Positions 26,501 through 38,050 of a stretch of 64,000 bases of DNA are shown here, one piece after another; positions within the stretch are counted from its first letter, which is position 1; each line of letters opens with the position of its first letter. The stretch lies in the NCBI GenBank assembly GCA_013397865.1, contig VZTI01004400.1:372001-436000 (forward strand), read 5' to 3'. The position numbers were made by a program, and so were the translations under genes. This DNA is from Struthidea cinerea (taxonomy: Eukaryota > Chordata > Aves > Passeriformes > Corcoracidae). A model generated the notes under the pieces. That model searched no databases. It saw only the letters and a list, made by a program, of their open reading frames with translations, and was not told where the DNA came from.

Positions 26501-27989
26501 CAGAATCACTAAGTAGTTGGGATCAGCTGCTTAACTTCTTTTCGTTAGCCTGAAGCTGACAGGTTTCAGTGTATACGGTAAAGGACTAAGAAAACACAGT
26601 GATCATTGTGAAACTACTCTTGTTATCTCGCCGACAGGAAAGACTGGCCAAACAGACTAGGAAAGTACAAAGATAACCTCCCCAAGCCAAGCCAGGGCTA
26701 GAGTAGGGGAACTCACTTCCATGACCGGGAGGAAAGGAGTCCACTCCCACTTCTGAACTCCTCCTGGGGAAGAATTTGAGTGACCAACAGCTCACCTCAA
26801 ACACTTTCTTCTAAAGGAAATACGGTGCTCTTGACCTTCAGGGCTCAGAAGGGCACAGGTGAAGTGTGTACAAAAGCCCACATAAGTTTCATGAGGTCTA
26901 ATGCAAAAAAGGGGAAAGTGCAATTTTTTCATCTGAAGTCATTCAATCATTTGGAACATCATGTGTCTCATGGTCTTCTCCCCTCCACCAGAATTAGCAC
27001 ACATTAGTGTGAACATGGACTACACTAGCTCATGTGAGATGTGAGACAATTTCTGTGCAAAGTCTTTATCTGAGAGTTACATAAACTGAATGATTCAATG
27101 CTCCCTGAAATCGCCATAGAAAAGGCTGACAATGAGAAGTGTTTTCCTGTTCCTGCCTCAGCACTCGCCATTATTTTCCACCATTATATTTATGCCACTT
27201 CATCCTAGGTTTACTCTAGTGAAACAAGTTCATCAAGGGGGAGCAGGCTGTTGCCTTATTATGATCATTTTTCATCAACATTCTAGACATGAGCAAGTAT
27301 CTGGAAAACAAAGTAAATTAAAAAAAGAGGCCTAGGAATACATGAAGAAGGGAGAAGAATGACTTTCCTGCTTTTTCTTGTTGAGAGAAAATATTTGTAC
27401 ACGTGGTTTTTAGATCAACCTGAGCAACGTCTCAAAAAGTGCAGAATCAAACAAACAAAAATAAGAAAACAAAACAAAAACAAACCCAAACAAACTACAT
27501 ACATACACATTACAAAAAAAAAAAAGATAACTTGCAGATTTCCACCACTTGCCTACTCCTATTTCCCCAGTGGTTATGCTGGTCAAACCTGTCACTGGAC
27601 AAAACATATTACTAGCAGAGGCAGAAGACAATTCAATATTGAATCGTGGTTATTTCATATGGTTTCCCAGATGGAAAACCATAAATCAGGGTGAGGGTTT
27701 ACTGCAAAACAAAACAGTCTGGAGCAGGGAGAAAACATATGCATGGATGCATATATAAAAAGCAGTTTGAGAAAATCAGTTAGACATTTAGAAAATGATA
27801 GGCAATGGAGAATAAGTTTCCGCATTTTTTTCCAACCAAAACTTTGCATTAGAAACCATTCTCTGGATGTACTGACAATTTGCGTACATGTAAGTACACT
27901 GATTTTATACTGCAGAATTAAACCTCTCTCCTGCCAAATTTGGAACATTAGGGTCCTATGTGCAAAGTTAATATGGAATCATAGACTGA
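23504..27989. other. intergenic spacer, no gene recognised
   Basis: This 4.5-kb stretch is AT-rich, CpG-poor and apparently unique. It has A- and T-rich runs near 27465-27523 and no splice-flanked coding segment that I could recognise on either strand. Confidence 0.55.
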
Positions 27990-28965
27990 TGCAGTGTGGT
28001 GATTCTGCCGGCTCCCTCAGACACTCAGGTGAATGTCATCTGGTCCCATAGACTTATGAGTGTCAAAGTGGCTCAGCAGGTCACTAACTACTTGCCCATG
28101 AATTGCAGGGCAACTATTTTGCTCCCTGTCTCTGTCTTGAAGCTCAGGGGGCTGGTTGCCCTGAGGATAAGCAGTCTTTCTGTTAAAGACTGAGACAAAG
28201 AAGGTGGTAGACACCTCAGCCTTTTTGTCATCCTTGGTGACAATGTTCCTCCCTGCATACAGTAAATGATGGAGATTTTCCTTGGCTCTTTATTTATTGT
28301 TAACGTATTTATAAAAAACCTTTTATTATCTTCCTTAGCAGTGTCCAGATTGAGTTCTAGCTAAGATTTAACCTGGTTTTCTCTGTACATCCCCTAATGA
28401 CATCCCTGTATTCTTCCTGAGTGCCTGATCTTTCTCCCAAAGGTCATAAATTCTGCTTTTTCCCTGAGTTGCAGCAAAAGCTCCCTGTTAAACCAGGCTG
28501 ATTTTCTGGCTCATCTTTCAGGACAAAGGGACAGCCTGCTCCTGCGCCTTTAAGATTTTCTTCCAAAAGTATGTCCAGCCTTCCTGGACCCCTTTGTTAT
28601 TAAGGACTGTTTCCCAATGGACTCTCTAAACCAGTGTCCTGAACAGCCCAAAGTCTGCTCTCGGGAAGTTCAGGGTAGAGGTTTTGTTGATGCCCCTTCC
28701 TTACTTCACCTAGGATTGAAAACTCTGTCATTTCATGGTCGCCGTGCCCAAGACGTCCTCTGACCACCACATCTCCCACAGCTCCTTCTCTGTGTGTAAA
28801 CAGCAGGTGTAGCAGGACCTCATCCCTGTAGGCTCACTTACCAGCCGCAACAGGAATTTATCTTCCACACGGTCCAGAAGCCTCCCAGGCTGCCTCCTTT
28901 TCACTGTGTTCAGTTTCCATCAGAAGATCCAGCAAGTTAAAACCTCCCATCACCCATATTCTTGA
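27990..28965 (-). mobile_element. CR1 LINE internal ORF2 fragment (endonuclease to RT start)
   Basis: The minus-strand reading holds degraded CR1 ORF2. Near 28030-28090 it gives VVSDLLSHFDTHKSMGPDD, then IHLSV, the well-known start of the CR1 reverse transcriptase fingers (the HKSMGPDGIHP motif). Further 5' (28780-28960) the translation resembles the endonuclease C-terminal part around the 'LLDRVEDKFLLRLV' motif. Several stops and frame shifts make it inactive. The right part of ORF2 and the 3' end of the element are missing on the 27990 side. Borders are approximate. Confidence 0.8.
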
Positions 28966-29629
28966 GCTGATAAGACACTTTGAATAAGTATTATTTTGGT
29001 TTATCATGTAAGAATATTTTGACAGGATGTTCTGGGCTCATATATTTTTTATAAATCGTTGCTTTTTTGATAAAGCAGAAATGTGGGGTGAACAACAGCA
29101 GCAAGTAGTTACAATTTCCCATCTTGCTAACTACACAGCATACCAGGATTTATATCTAACTTCACCAATAGTTTTCATTGTCCTGCTTTTTTACATTTTC
29201 CTTACTCTGTTATTGTTGGGGGGTTTTTAATCATTAACTTCAAATTGACATCCTTGGGCCAACTCAGCCTTAATTTAGGAGTATGAAACAAAAATAGCTT
29301 CATGAGACAAGAATTAAACAAATGAGAAATGAGCAGATGGCAAAACCCAAGCCCTTTTAGCTGCTCTTTGAATGTAATATGATTTATAACAGTGAGGTTA
29401 TGTGATAGAGTTTAGAGTGCAACGCTTGCTAAATAATGAATACAGTGCTTCCATGTAATTTTGTTGGCAATAGCCCTGAGCAATTTTAATTAGCTTCACC
29501 TCCCATTAACAGCAAGGACAGCTGTGGATGTGCAGCCTTCCTACAAGAGTTCTGCAAGTTGACTTATCTAGATTTAATTTTCTTGCTATCAAAACATCTC
29601 CACCAACACAAAGGAGCACGGAGGAGTGA
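28966..29629. other. intergenic spacer, nothing recognised
   Basis: AT-rich sequence between a CR1 fragment and an LTR-like stretch, with no gene or repeat that I can name. Confidence 0.5.
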
Positions 29630-30115
29630 TGACAAGCAGCCAAACACCAATGTCCTAATCAGACAGAGAGGAGTATCCTGACCTGGCTATTCCCAGGCTC
29701 ACCCCACTGTCCTGGTATGAAACCCATCATCAAGATGAGTTTTGGTGGGAGAGCCCTTTTGAATCACCTTACAGACTGAGGGGGTGTTACTGCCTTAAGG
29801 GATGTGGAATTCATTGAAGCATGCCAGGGAAGAGCATGTGGGGATTTTGCAAGACTAACTACAGGTTTTAGGGGAGGAACAGTGAGGGATCAAGGAGGTT
29901 TCAGAGAAATAAGCATGGCAAAACCCCCAAGAAATAGGATAAAAGCAGCTGATTGTTTGCAAACAGGTAATTGCTCAGCACACTTCTCTGGCCATGCCCT
30001 GTGCCTGATTGCAATAGCCTGTCCTGTCTTCTCATTAAACTCCATTTCTCTTTTCTTGGGTGAGGGGCTCTCTGCTCTGTGTGCAGAGATCAGGCCAGTG
30101 ATCAGGCTAGGAGAC
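29630..30115 (+). mobile_element. possible LTR-like stretch (uncertain)
   Basis: The stretch has an LTR-type order of signals on the + strand: a TATA-like AGGATAAAAG near 29936, then about 90 nt later ATTAAA (about 30034) directly before a T/G-rich segment (CTCTTTTCTTGGGTGAGGGG). I could not set TG/CA ends or a target duplication, and I cannot name a family, so this is only a candidate. Confidence 0.3.
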
Positions 30116-33100
30116 TATGAAGAAACAGAACCCCTTTGTCTGGGATGCCAGCAGCTGGAGAAACCGGCAGAGCTGCAGGCATGCCTGGATGTGTAGAGTA
30201 CTGTGTAATCACTGGCAAACATGGAGTGAGACTCAGCAGGGTGAGAGTCCTGGGAGCCAGGTCTTGCAGCAGCCAGAAGTATGGGCTGGACAGCAAAGAG
30301 AAAGGAGGTCTGAGAGCTGGCTGCTGGAGGGATCAGGAACCCAAAACCAGCTGTTGGAGGGATTGTGTCACCTGCAGCATGGCTCAGACACATCTTTGCA
30401 TGCTGTGTGCCAGAGGCACTGGAGAGCAGAGGATCCAAGGAGCATTTACTGGGTAGGCTGTGGGTCTAAGGCCAGTGGCTGGAGAGATCCTAGTGTGCCT
30501 CTGTGTGTCTGAGCACCAGCATTGGATGGTCGCAGATGCCATCTGTCCCATAACTTGGGGTGATCTTGGCATTTTTGTCTGGTGATAGGCATACGAGCAG
30601 TTGCTTCTTTACACAGTTTGCCAACAGTGGGAATTTTTGTCTGGATGCATTACCCAGGATGTTTAACCAGACAAACCAGATCTTGTCTCTGCCAGGCCTG
30701 GAGTTAGTGCCATCCTGTTGTTTCCTTCTGTGCTTATCTCATGGCAAAGTTCTTCTGTGGCCTTAAAAGTGTTTGAGACAGGGAACTGTGTTCTCTAAGT
30801 CCTTACAGTTCCCTGTGTGCCTGCAGGACATACCTGCTCAGCCTGGCTGCTGGGGACATGGGGCTGCAGAAGCAATGTCACCTCCATCTGGCTACCAGAT
30901 TTGGCAGCTCCCAATAATTTCTTCCTGAGACTGCGGCTGAAGGGTGCAAACAAGCCCCCACATCATTTCCTCAAGGAAATGTCAACAGGACATCTTGCTG
31001 CTAACTCAAGGTCAGACAGCAACTGTCCCCTGACACTCTGACACTTGCCTGCCCTGGTGGAAAGAGTGACACCTGTGTCTCCTGCTACTATCTGAAGCCG
31101 GGTGTTCCTCTACAACATTGGCCTCAGCTGCAGTTCCAAAAAGGCATGGCTTAAGGAATGGGTTTGGTACTCTTTGTCCTTAACCACTTAGCTGCTGCCA
31201 CATGAAGAAATTGCATCATTTATGTTCTTCTGCCCACTTGCCTCCTCTGTCCCACTAGCCAGCTTCCAGCTTGATTTGTTTTCCCTTCCCTGCAGAAGTC
31301 TTCTGGCAAATCACTACAATGAGCTCAAGAAATTGCTGTAACACACAGGAGCCCCTCTCCTCTTTGCTGCCTCTGCCTGCTGTGCTGGTGGCTGGAGCGC
31401 AGACCTCCTGCTCACTTGTGAGGTACAGATGCCTGTCTACTTCCTAGCATCAGGGAAATTTGGAGAGACAGCTGTAAGCAGAGGAAACTCACCTCAGGAC
31501 CAGAGATCTGCTGATTAGAAGGTGACTATGGCTAGGTGTGCCCAAAGAGTTTTTACCCTGCCTTTCCTCGGAGCTCAAGCCCTTTCTAGCCTCATCACCA
31601 GTTATAAAAAATTTCTCTAGTGAACGTGGATAACCCAGCAAACAAACATATCCCAAAATGCAAGATGGACAATCTGTTCCTTGCCTGTCCCAATTTTCAC
31701 TTATTTTAAAGGAGGAAGAAATGAATAGGGGTGTTTTTGTTATTTTCTTAAATAAAATCTAATGCGATTTCTGTATTATTACCAGAGATGTGTTACAAGG
31801 ACCTTAAATCCGACCTCACAGTTCTCATTACCTTCTGTTATCTGGTAGCATTTTTCGGGGGGTTTTATTTCATCACTAAGGGAATAAGAAAATTGGACGT
31901 ATTCTGTTTCACTATACCAGTTTGCTAAAAAAGGTTGATATTCTTGGACAGCAGATGCTTGGAGTCTTGCCAAATGGAAGAAGAAAACTGAAATAGCTTT
32001 TCTGTTGTTATTACAAAGAGTACTGTGTACTTATAGGTCTATAACATATCCTCACCTCTTTAACAGTCTGTCAGACAGCTGGAAGTTTTCTAAATTACAC
32101 AAAACTACCAGTTTTAGGTTCTGTCACTACAGATACTTAGAGCGGCCAAATGCAGAGAACAGAGCAGAAGTCTACACCAAAAGGCTAAGCCAGATGGGAG
32201 GGCTCTAGATGATGGCAGATTCCACAAAACAGTCTGACTGCTCAGAGAAAGCTGAATGAATTACTGAAAGTTTTTCCTTAGACATCCATTCATGTTTGAC
32301 GTGGAATATGTGAGCCCAGATGTTTTCTCCTGTTGTATTTTAACAGAACTCTTACCACAATGGAGAAAACAGTATAAATGTGTAATTCCTTCCACTGGTA
32401 CTGGTGAAGGGTACAATGGCTCCAGCTAATTTATTGAGAAGGAGAAACAGGCGGTGAAACTAATCAAGGAGAAACAGCAAGTGGGAAAGGGACTTAGAGA
32501 TCAATTAGTCTCTTGTACCCTTTGTTTTCCAAAACATTTTCCCCCCAGCCTGACCCACCATCAAATCAAGAAGTGTTAGCTATTAGGAGATGCTCAGGTG
32601 ATGTCTGTACAGCCCACACTTCCTTCCCATAATTACAGTGCTGCTGGAGCTCATGTGCACAAGGCTGCTTTGGCAGCGCTAGAGATCCTCAGAGCAAGAG
32701 GCAGCTTTACGGGACCGGGAGCCGTGCCTTATAGCTGCTAACACTGATTCATTTGATCCTGTCTCCGCTGTTATTTCACTGTCGACTGTAAGGCTGGTCA
32801 CCTGAGCCTTTAGAGAAGTAGCTTTCTGGAGGGAGCAGGCTAGCTTTTGCAATATCACAGGGGTTGTTTTAATTTTGGGTACTTTTCAAACCTGAGGTAA
32901 GAAGTAGACTATTCCCCAGTAGATGGAATTAGGAACAAGGACAGAGCACATACCTGGAGCAAGTTAATTACTCAGTACAAGACAGAAACTAATAGCTATG
33001 AAAAAAGCAGCTGGGGGGCTGATCAAAGTGCATTTAAGGGATTTCACTTTTTAAAACCACTTGGCCCTCAAAGTAGTCTGTAATCAGATATACAGAACAG

Positions 33101-34224
33101 AGTGAACAAAAAAAAATCACTGAGTTTCTGAAATTTTAAGTCAGGAGGCTTTCCTCTCAAGAAAGGGAGGATGTTCTGTCTCTAGATAGCTTTCTAATTT
33201 AGTAAAATAAGTTCTCTCTATACAAAGATGTTGGCAGGCCTACCTAGCTCTTATCAACTCTGTTTAGGCTTCCTAGCAAGTCACCACATGGTGACTTTAA
33301 CTACAGAGTTAAAGAAAGCTTCTAGCTAAATGGCTTACTGACAAAGATATCTGCTTTTAAACTACACATAAAATACGTATTTAAAAGTCATCTAAACCTC
33401 TGGCATCGCAGGTAAAATATATTAGAAGAAGAAAACAACCACACATATCCTAATGGCAACCATTATCAATCATTCATGAACCCCATAAGTCTCACCCATC
33501 AGCCTCTCCTGATCCACCCCATTCTTGTCACCCAGGAAATTTTGCACCAAAACCTTCAGATGCACAAGTACCATCCCTGGAGGACAAGCACAAAAGCTGT
33601 TTCCAAGGTCAAGGTCTCTTCTGTTGAACATACTGTGCATCTCAGCTTCCTTCAGCTAAGCTGTGACGTGTCAGCTTTAATGCTTCAGGCAATTGTAGCT
33701 GTCACCAAATGACTCAAGAGAAAGTTGGCCTTTAAGATACTTCAGAACTTTAACCATGTTCTGGGGTATTCGGTTTGTAATAACAAGAAGCGAACTCAAG
33801 ATCAATGTGTAACGCAGAACAAGGGTTGATCATAATTTTACTGACAGGCTCTTTCACACAAGGAAAACCAGTGCATTTGGAGAAACAAGGTAAGGAATGA
33901 CTTTTAGAAAGACAAAGCTCTTCTATTGGGTACTGATTAGCAGAAACAGGGCTGGTCCTATTCCAAGATGTTCTCACTAAAAGCTTACACTTAGAAATTT
34001 GGAAGTTAAAATGTACTTTCTGGGAGCTGAAGAAAAAGCTGGATGCAAGAAGTGGCATTATATGAAAGAGTTTCAAGCTATCAGAAAGACAGAATAGGGG
34101 AGACAACACATTGGTATGGAAATCAATCCTAAAACCCAGAACCATTGTTATCCTCTTCCCATTGCTTCCTCACAAGCAAACAGTAGCCCCACTGTCCTCT
34201 TCACAAAACAGCCCAAGTGGAAAG
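30116..34224. other. intergenic spacer, no gene recognised
   Basis: This 4.1-kb spacer begins with a G-rich stretch (30116-30560) in which GCTGCTGGAGGGAT and CTGTTGGAGGGAT recur about 30 nt apart, open in several frames at once. Such multi-frame openness reflects low stop-codon content rather than a gene. The remainder is unremarkable. Confidence 0.5.
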
Positions 34225-34470
34225 TGATCTCTGGAGGTCATCAACCTGCCTGCTCAGGCAGGGCCATCTAGAGCCATTCACCCCGGACCCTGTCCAGATG
34301 GCTTCTGAATACCTCTAAGAAGAGAGATTCCACAACCTCCCTGGGTTCTTCTGTGCCTGTGTTTGATCACCCTTACCCATAAAGAAGATCCTTTTGAAGT
34401 ATAAATGGCATTTTCCCTACTTCAGTTTGTGCCCATTGCCTCTCATCCTTCCACTAGAAAGCAGTGTCCT
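34225..34470 (-). mobile_element. CR1 LINE fragment, diverged
   Basis: Read on the + strand, this follows the inverted CR1 pattern: GGAGGTCATCAACCTGCCTG, CTCAGGCAGGGCCA, 'GTCCAGATGGCTTCTGAATA', GATTCCACAACCTCCCTGGG and finally CAGTTTGTGCCCATTGCCTC. It lacks the extreme 3' terminus and is more diverged than the other copies. It overlaps the start of the 188-codon ORF at 34405-34971, which therefore begins in repeat DNA. Confidence 0.75.
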
Positions 34471-37400
34471 ACCTCCAGAGATCACATCGAGCCAAGGCCT
34501 CTGCTGTGCCAAGGGTACCTGTTTGAGTCACTGCAAGGGACCATGTCTCGAGTGACACCTGCCCATGGCCCCCAAGCAGCCTTTCTTGGCTGCCTCCATC
34601 AGTGGTTCTCCTACAGCACCCTGCATTCCCATCCTCTAGTTAGAATGAAAAAAGCCAGTATAGAGCTGCCTCCCCACATCTCTTTTCCTTTCCCCAGTCC
34701 TATTCCCTGTCCTGCTGCCTGGATTATTCCCACTCAGTGCCTGCTCTGCTGTGCTTTCCTCTCACACCCACCGCTTGCACCCCTACACAGTCTCTTCTCC
34801 TTTACTAGCTGCACCCTCACATCTGCCCCACCACTTCTTACCAGCTGTTCAAGGCAACCAGAGGTGGAGGTGTTCATAGCAACCTCATTCCCAGGCAACC
34901 CAGGTCCTCACAAGTCTTTAGGAAATTCAAGAAGATTATACCAAGCAGTCCAGCCTAACCCACCACTCTGATACATTTATGAGACAGGATCGGGCACAAA
35001 GTCACACCAATATTTCTGTTTGTCATTTTTACTCCCTGTCCACTAATTCTCTTACTTTTATATTTCCTGTTAGGTTTTCCAGCACAAGTGTCAAATTTAG
35101 CAGCCTACATTTTCCTCTGTCTCCACTGGAAACCTTTCTAAAAAACTGGTGTCATGGTTGTAACAACCTTATAACATCAGATTGGTTTTAGACAAGAGTT
35201 GCAAGCTGTGGTAGGCAGATCAGCTCTTGTATCCTTACAGTCTCCTTTGGAAGACTTGGGTGAATGTCATCCAGTCTTGGTAATCTGGTGATACTAATTT
35301 TGTTTATTCCTTCCATAATCTGTTCTGCAGTCACTTAGGACTGGGCAACTCAATGTGTGACTTCTTTACGATGTGCTAATCAAAGATGAACACTGCAGTC
35401 AGGATCCTTTCCCCTGAAACATCCACCCTTTTTGAGATGGTGGGAAAGGAGTGCAAACACTTTGCTCTCTCACACACCCACTCCCTGCCTACTGAAAATG
35501 TATTTTTTAATGCCCACACTTGGAAGAAAGAAGTAGGAGTGCTGTAATTTTAGTATACTCGTTTTGTTGAGAATTTATACAACCTGCTTGCTTTCTGCTT
35601 CCCCCACCCCAAAAGGCTCAGAGAGCCAAGCAAGATGCTTTCAGCTGCTCCTGGCAGATGCCCCCAGTGGCCAAGGCATACAGGCATCACTCCTGCATTC
35701 CCCTGGCGCTGCAGAGCCTGGACCAACCCTGACGTGGGCTGGTGGTACAGTGCAGCCAAGTCCTCTTGTACCAAAGAGTGAACCTTAGCTGTTACATAAA
35801 ATACACGGATTCCCTCTCCCATGCTGAAGAGGTCTTTGTTTAGCTCCGATCCCTGCCCTGGAGGATGGCACAGATGAGATGTAAATCCATTCTTGTTCCA
35901 CCAGCAGAAGAGGTGGATCCTGCCAGCTCCCTGTTTCCGAGGACCAGCTCTCACATGCATTTACACGCCTGCACTTGGGGGTGGGCAGAGCTGGGGTGTC
36001 TGCCTCCCTCACGTCACTGTCGTTTACATCTCTCTCCTTCCTCAGAGGGCTATTACAGATTTGAAAAGACCTAGCTCCACTCTACTGGCTTTGACAGGCG
36101 AAAAAGACTCCCTTCCCAAACCTCATCTTACAGGAAAGCCCATGCAGACTATTAAACTGTAAAAACATATATAGTGTTTATAATATAATACAGTATAATC
36201 CCACTGATACGGATTTCCATTGTTTCATTATGCAAAAAAATATATAATCTAATATTCTGCCAACCAAACTGGCTGTGAAAATTAAATGTTACAAGTGACC
36301 CAAATAAAATTTAACCATTATGTTTCTCATTCTCTCCCAGTGAAGGTGCAGCCATCTCCAGCTCTGATCCCTGATTACAGGTTATGGAAGCAAAATTCCC
36401 CATGTACTTCAGCTGTTTCCAAATTTTAAAATAAAAACAACGCAATTAATTTGGTGTAGAGTGATTCAGATATAGGATTCTAATCTGTATTCCTATAATC
36501 TTTGAGGAAAACACTTGTTCTTGCCTAAATGGTCATAAGTTTGCTGCTGGATGATAATCCTGATGCAATTTCACACTGATTACCAAGGATTTTTACTGTG
36601 GCATAGCTGATCAGAGAAGTAGGCTCATAGGTGATTCTGTAGCAGTCTAGGTGATCTGTAAAGCCATCTTACTTCCTTACTTCTTCATTTTTAATACTAA
36701 CCAAAATTGTTACATATAACACAGCAAAATAGAACAAAGAAGTAAGAATACTAAAAATTGTTTTAAGCAGTGTAAGCAGAAAGGTAGTGAAGGTGGTGAT
36801 GAGACCTGAGAGGAGCCTGCTGATGGATTTTGTTGTCAGAGAGCAAGACAATTTAATTGCCAGGAAGCACTTCTGAGGAGGGGGGAATTGCTAATAGCAG
36901 AGCAGCTCCACATAACATCCACACTTCTTCTTAACTGTGTGCTTGGGCAGCAGTATAGGCAGGGAAGCACAGAGACATTACCCAAGAGCAGCTGATGGTT
37001 AAACTCAGTACATCCACAATAACCATGAGAGATCACTCTCAGGTAAAGGATTTAAATTACATAGAACAAAATTCCATCAGAAAACCCTTATTTTGAAAAG
37101 GGCTGTGGTTCCTAGCCCTGACCCCTCAACACACTGCTTCTGCCACCAACAGGGCGTGTGTGCACGGCTTCGTGCCAGCCTGCTATGATCAGATTTGGGT
37201 GTTTTAAACTCTCACTTTGAGCTGATCTCTGTCAGCTCCGACCCCACCACAAGTGGAGAGTTTAAGAGAAGATCATAGCCAGCTCCCATAGCCAGCCATT
37301 AACCTCTGCCTCCCCCAGACTTTCCCCCTTGCTCAGAGTGCTGGTGCACAGCCACTCCTGCTGCTCCTCTCGTCAGCAGCTGTCTCAGCAAGAGGCATGT

Positions 37401-37737
37401 TTCTTTTGTTTTCCCTTCCCTCCCAGGCTGGGATCCAGGACAGCTTCTCCTCTGTCTAAACACATGGGAACAAGCAAAGACCTCTCCCAAGCAGCCTGGA
37501 AATGCAGCTGATGATTTTCACCTTGCATGCCCAGGACTTCAGCTTCACGTCTAACTTTGTCTGCTCGGACTTAAAAGTGCACACCCAATGGTTCTCCTTA
37601 AATAAAATACAAGTGCTTGTTCCAGCCTTCAAATGGAAATATTTTTATACTTTCCTACAAACCATCAGCTGTTTCATAACCTTAATATTCAGCTCTTTTC
37701 CTCAACTAGTTAACAGTGTTTCCAGAAATGCTCATTC
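34471..37737. other. intergenic spacer with one probable LINE relic
   Basis: No gene is recognised. A weak LINE relic on the minus strand is possible at about 35215-35430: the reverse complement of 35258-35283 gives a P-R-L-D-D-I-H-P reading like the RT motif GPDGIHP. ORFs 34405-34971 (+) and 35550-35960 (-) are long by chance or repeat-derived; they have no recognisable domain. Confidence 0.45.
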
Positions 37738-38050
37738 ATAAAATCATGGAATCCTCAAATTGGAAAAGACCTCTAAAATCATTGAGTCCAACCATTAGCC
37801 AGCACTGCCAAGTCCACCACTGAGCCGTGTCCCTAGGTGCTACATCTACACATCTTTTAAATACCTCCAGAGATGGTGACTCCACCACGTCCATGAGCAG
37901 CCTCTTCCAATGCTTGACAATCCCTTCAGTGAAGAAATTCTTACTAATATCCACTCTAAACCTCCCCTGGTGCTATTTGCACTTGTCCTGTTGCATTTTA
38001 CTTGGGAGAAGAGACTGACACCCACCTTGCTTCATCCTCCATCTGCTGGT
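37738..38050 (-). mobile_element. CR1 LINE 3' fragment
   Basis: The inverted 3' terminus is on the left (AAAATCATGGAATCCTC, then TTGGAAAAGACCTCTAAAAT). The minus strand then reads MDISKNFFTEGIVKHWKRLL, followed by MDVVESPSLEVF, the degraded CR1 ORF2 C-terminus. It is truncated near 38050. Confidence 0.9.

Noticed and set aside
30102..30512. Cluster of overlapping ORFs on both strands at about 30.1-30.5 kb
   Set aside because: Openness in many frames at once comes from G-rich, stop-poor sequence rather than coding; none gives a recognisable product.
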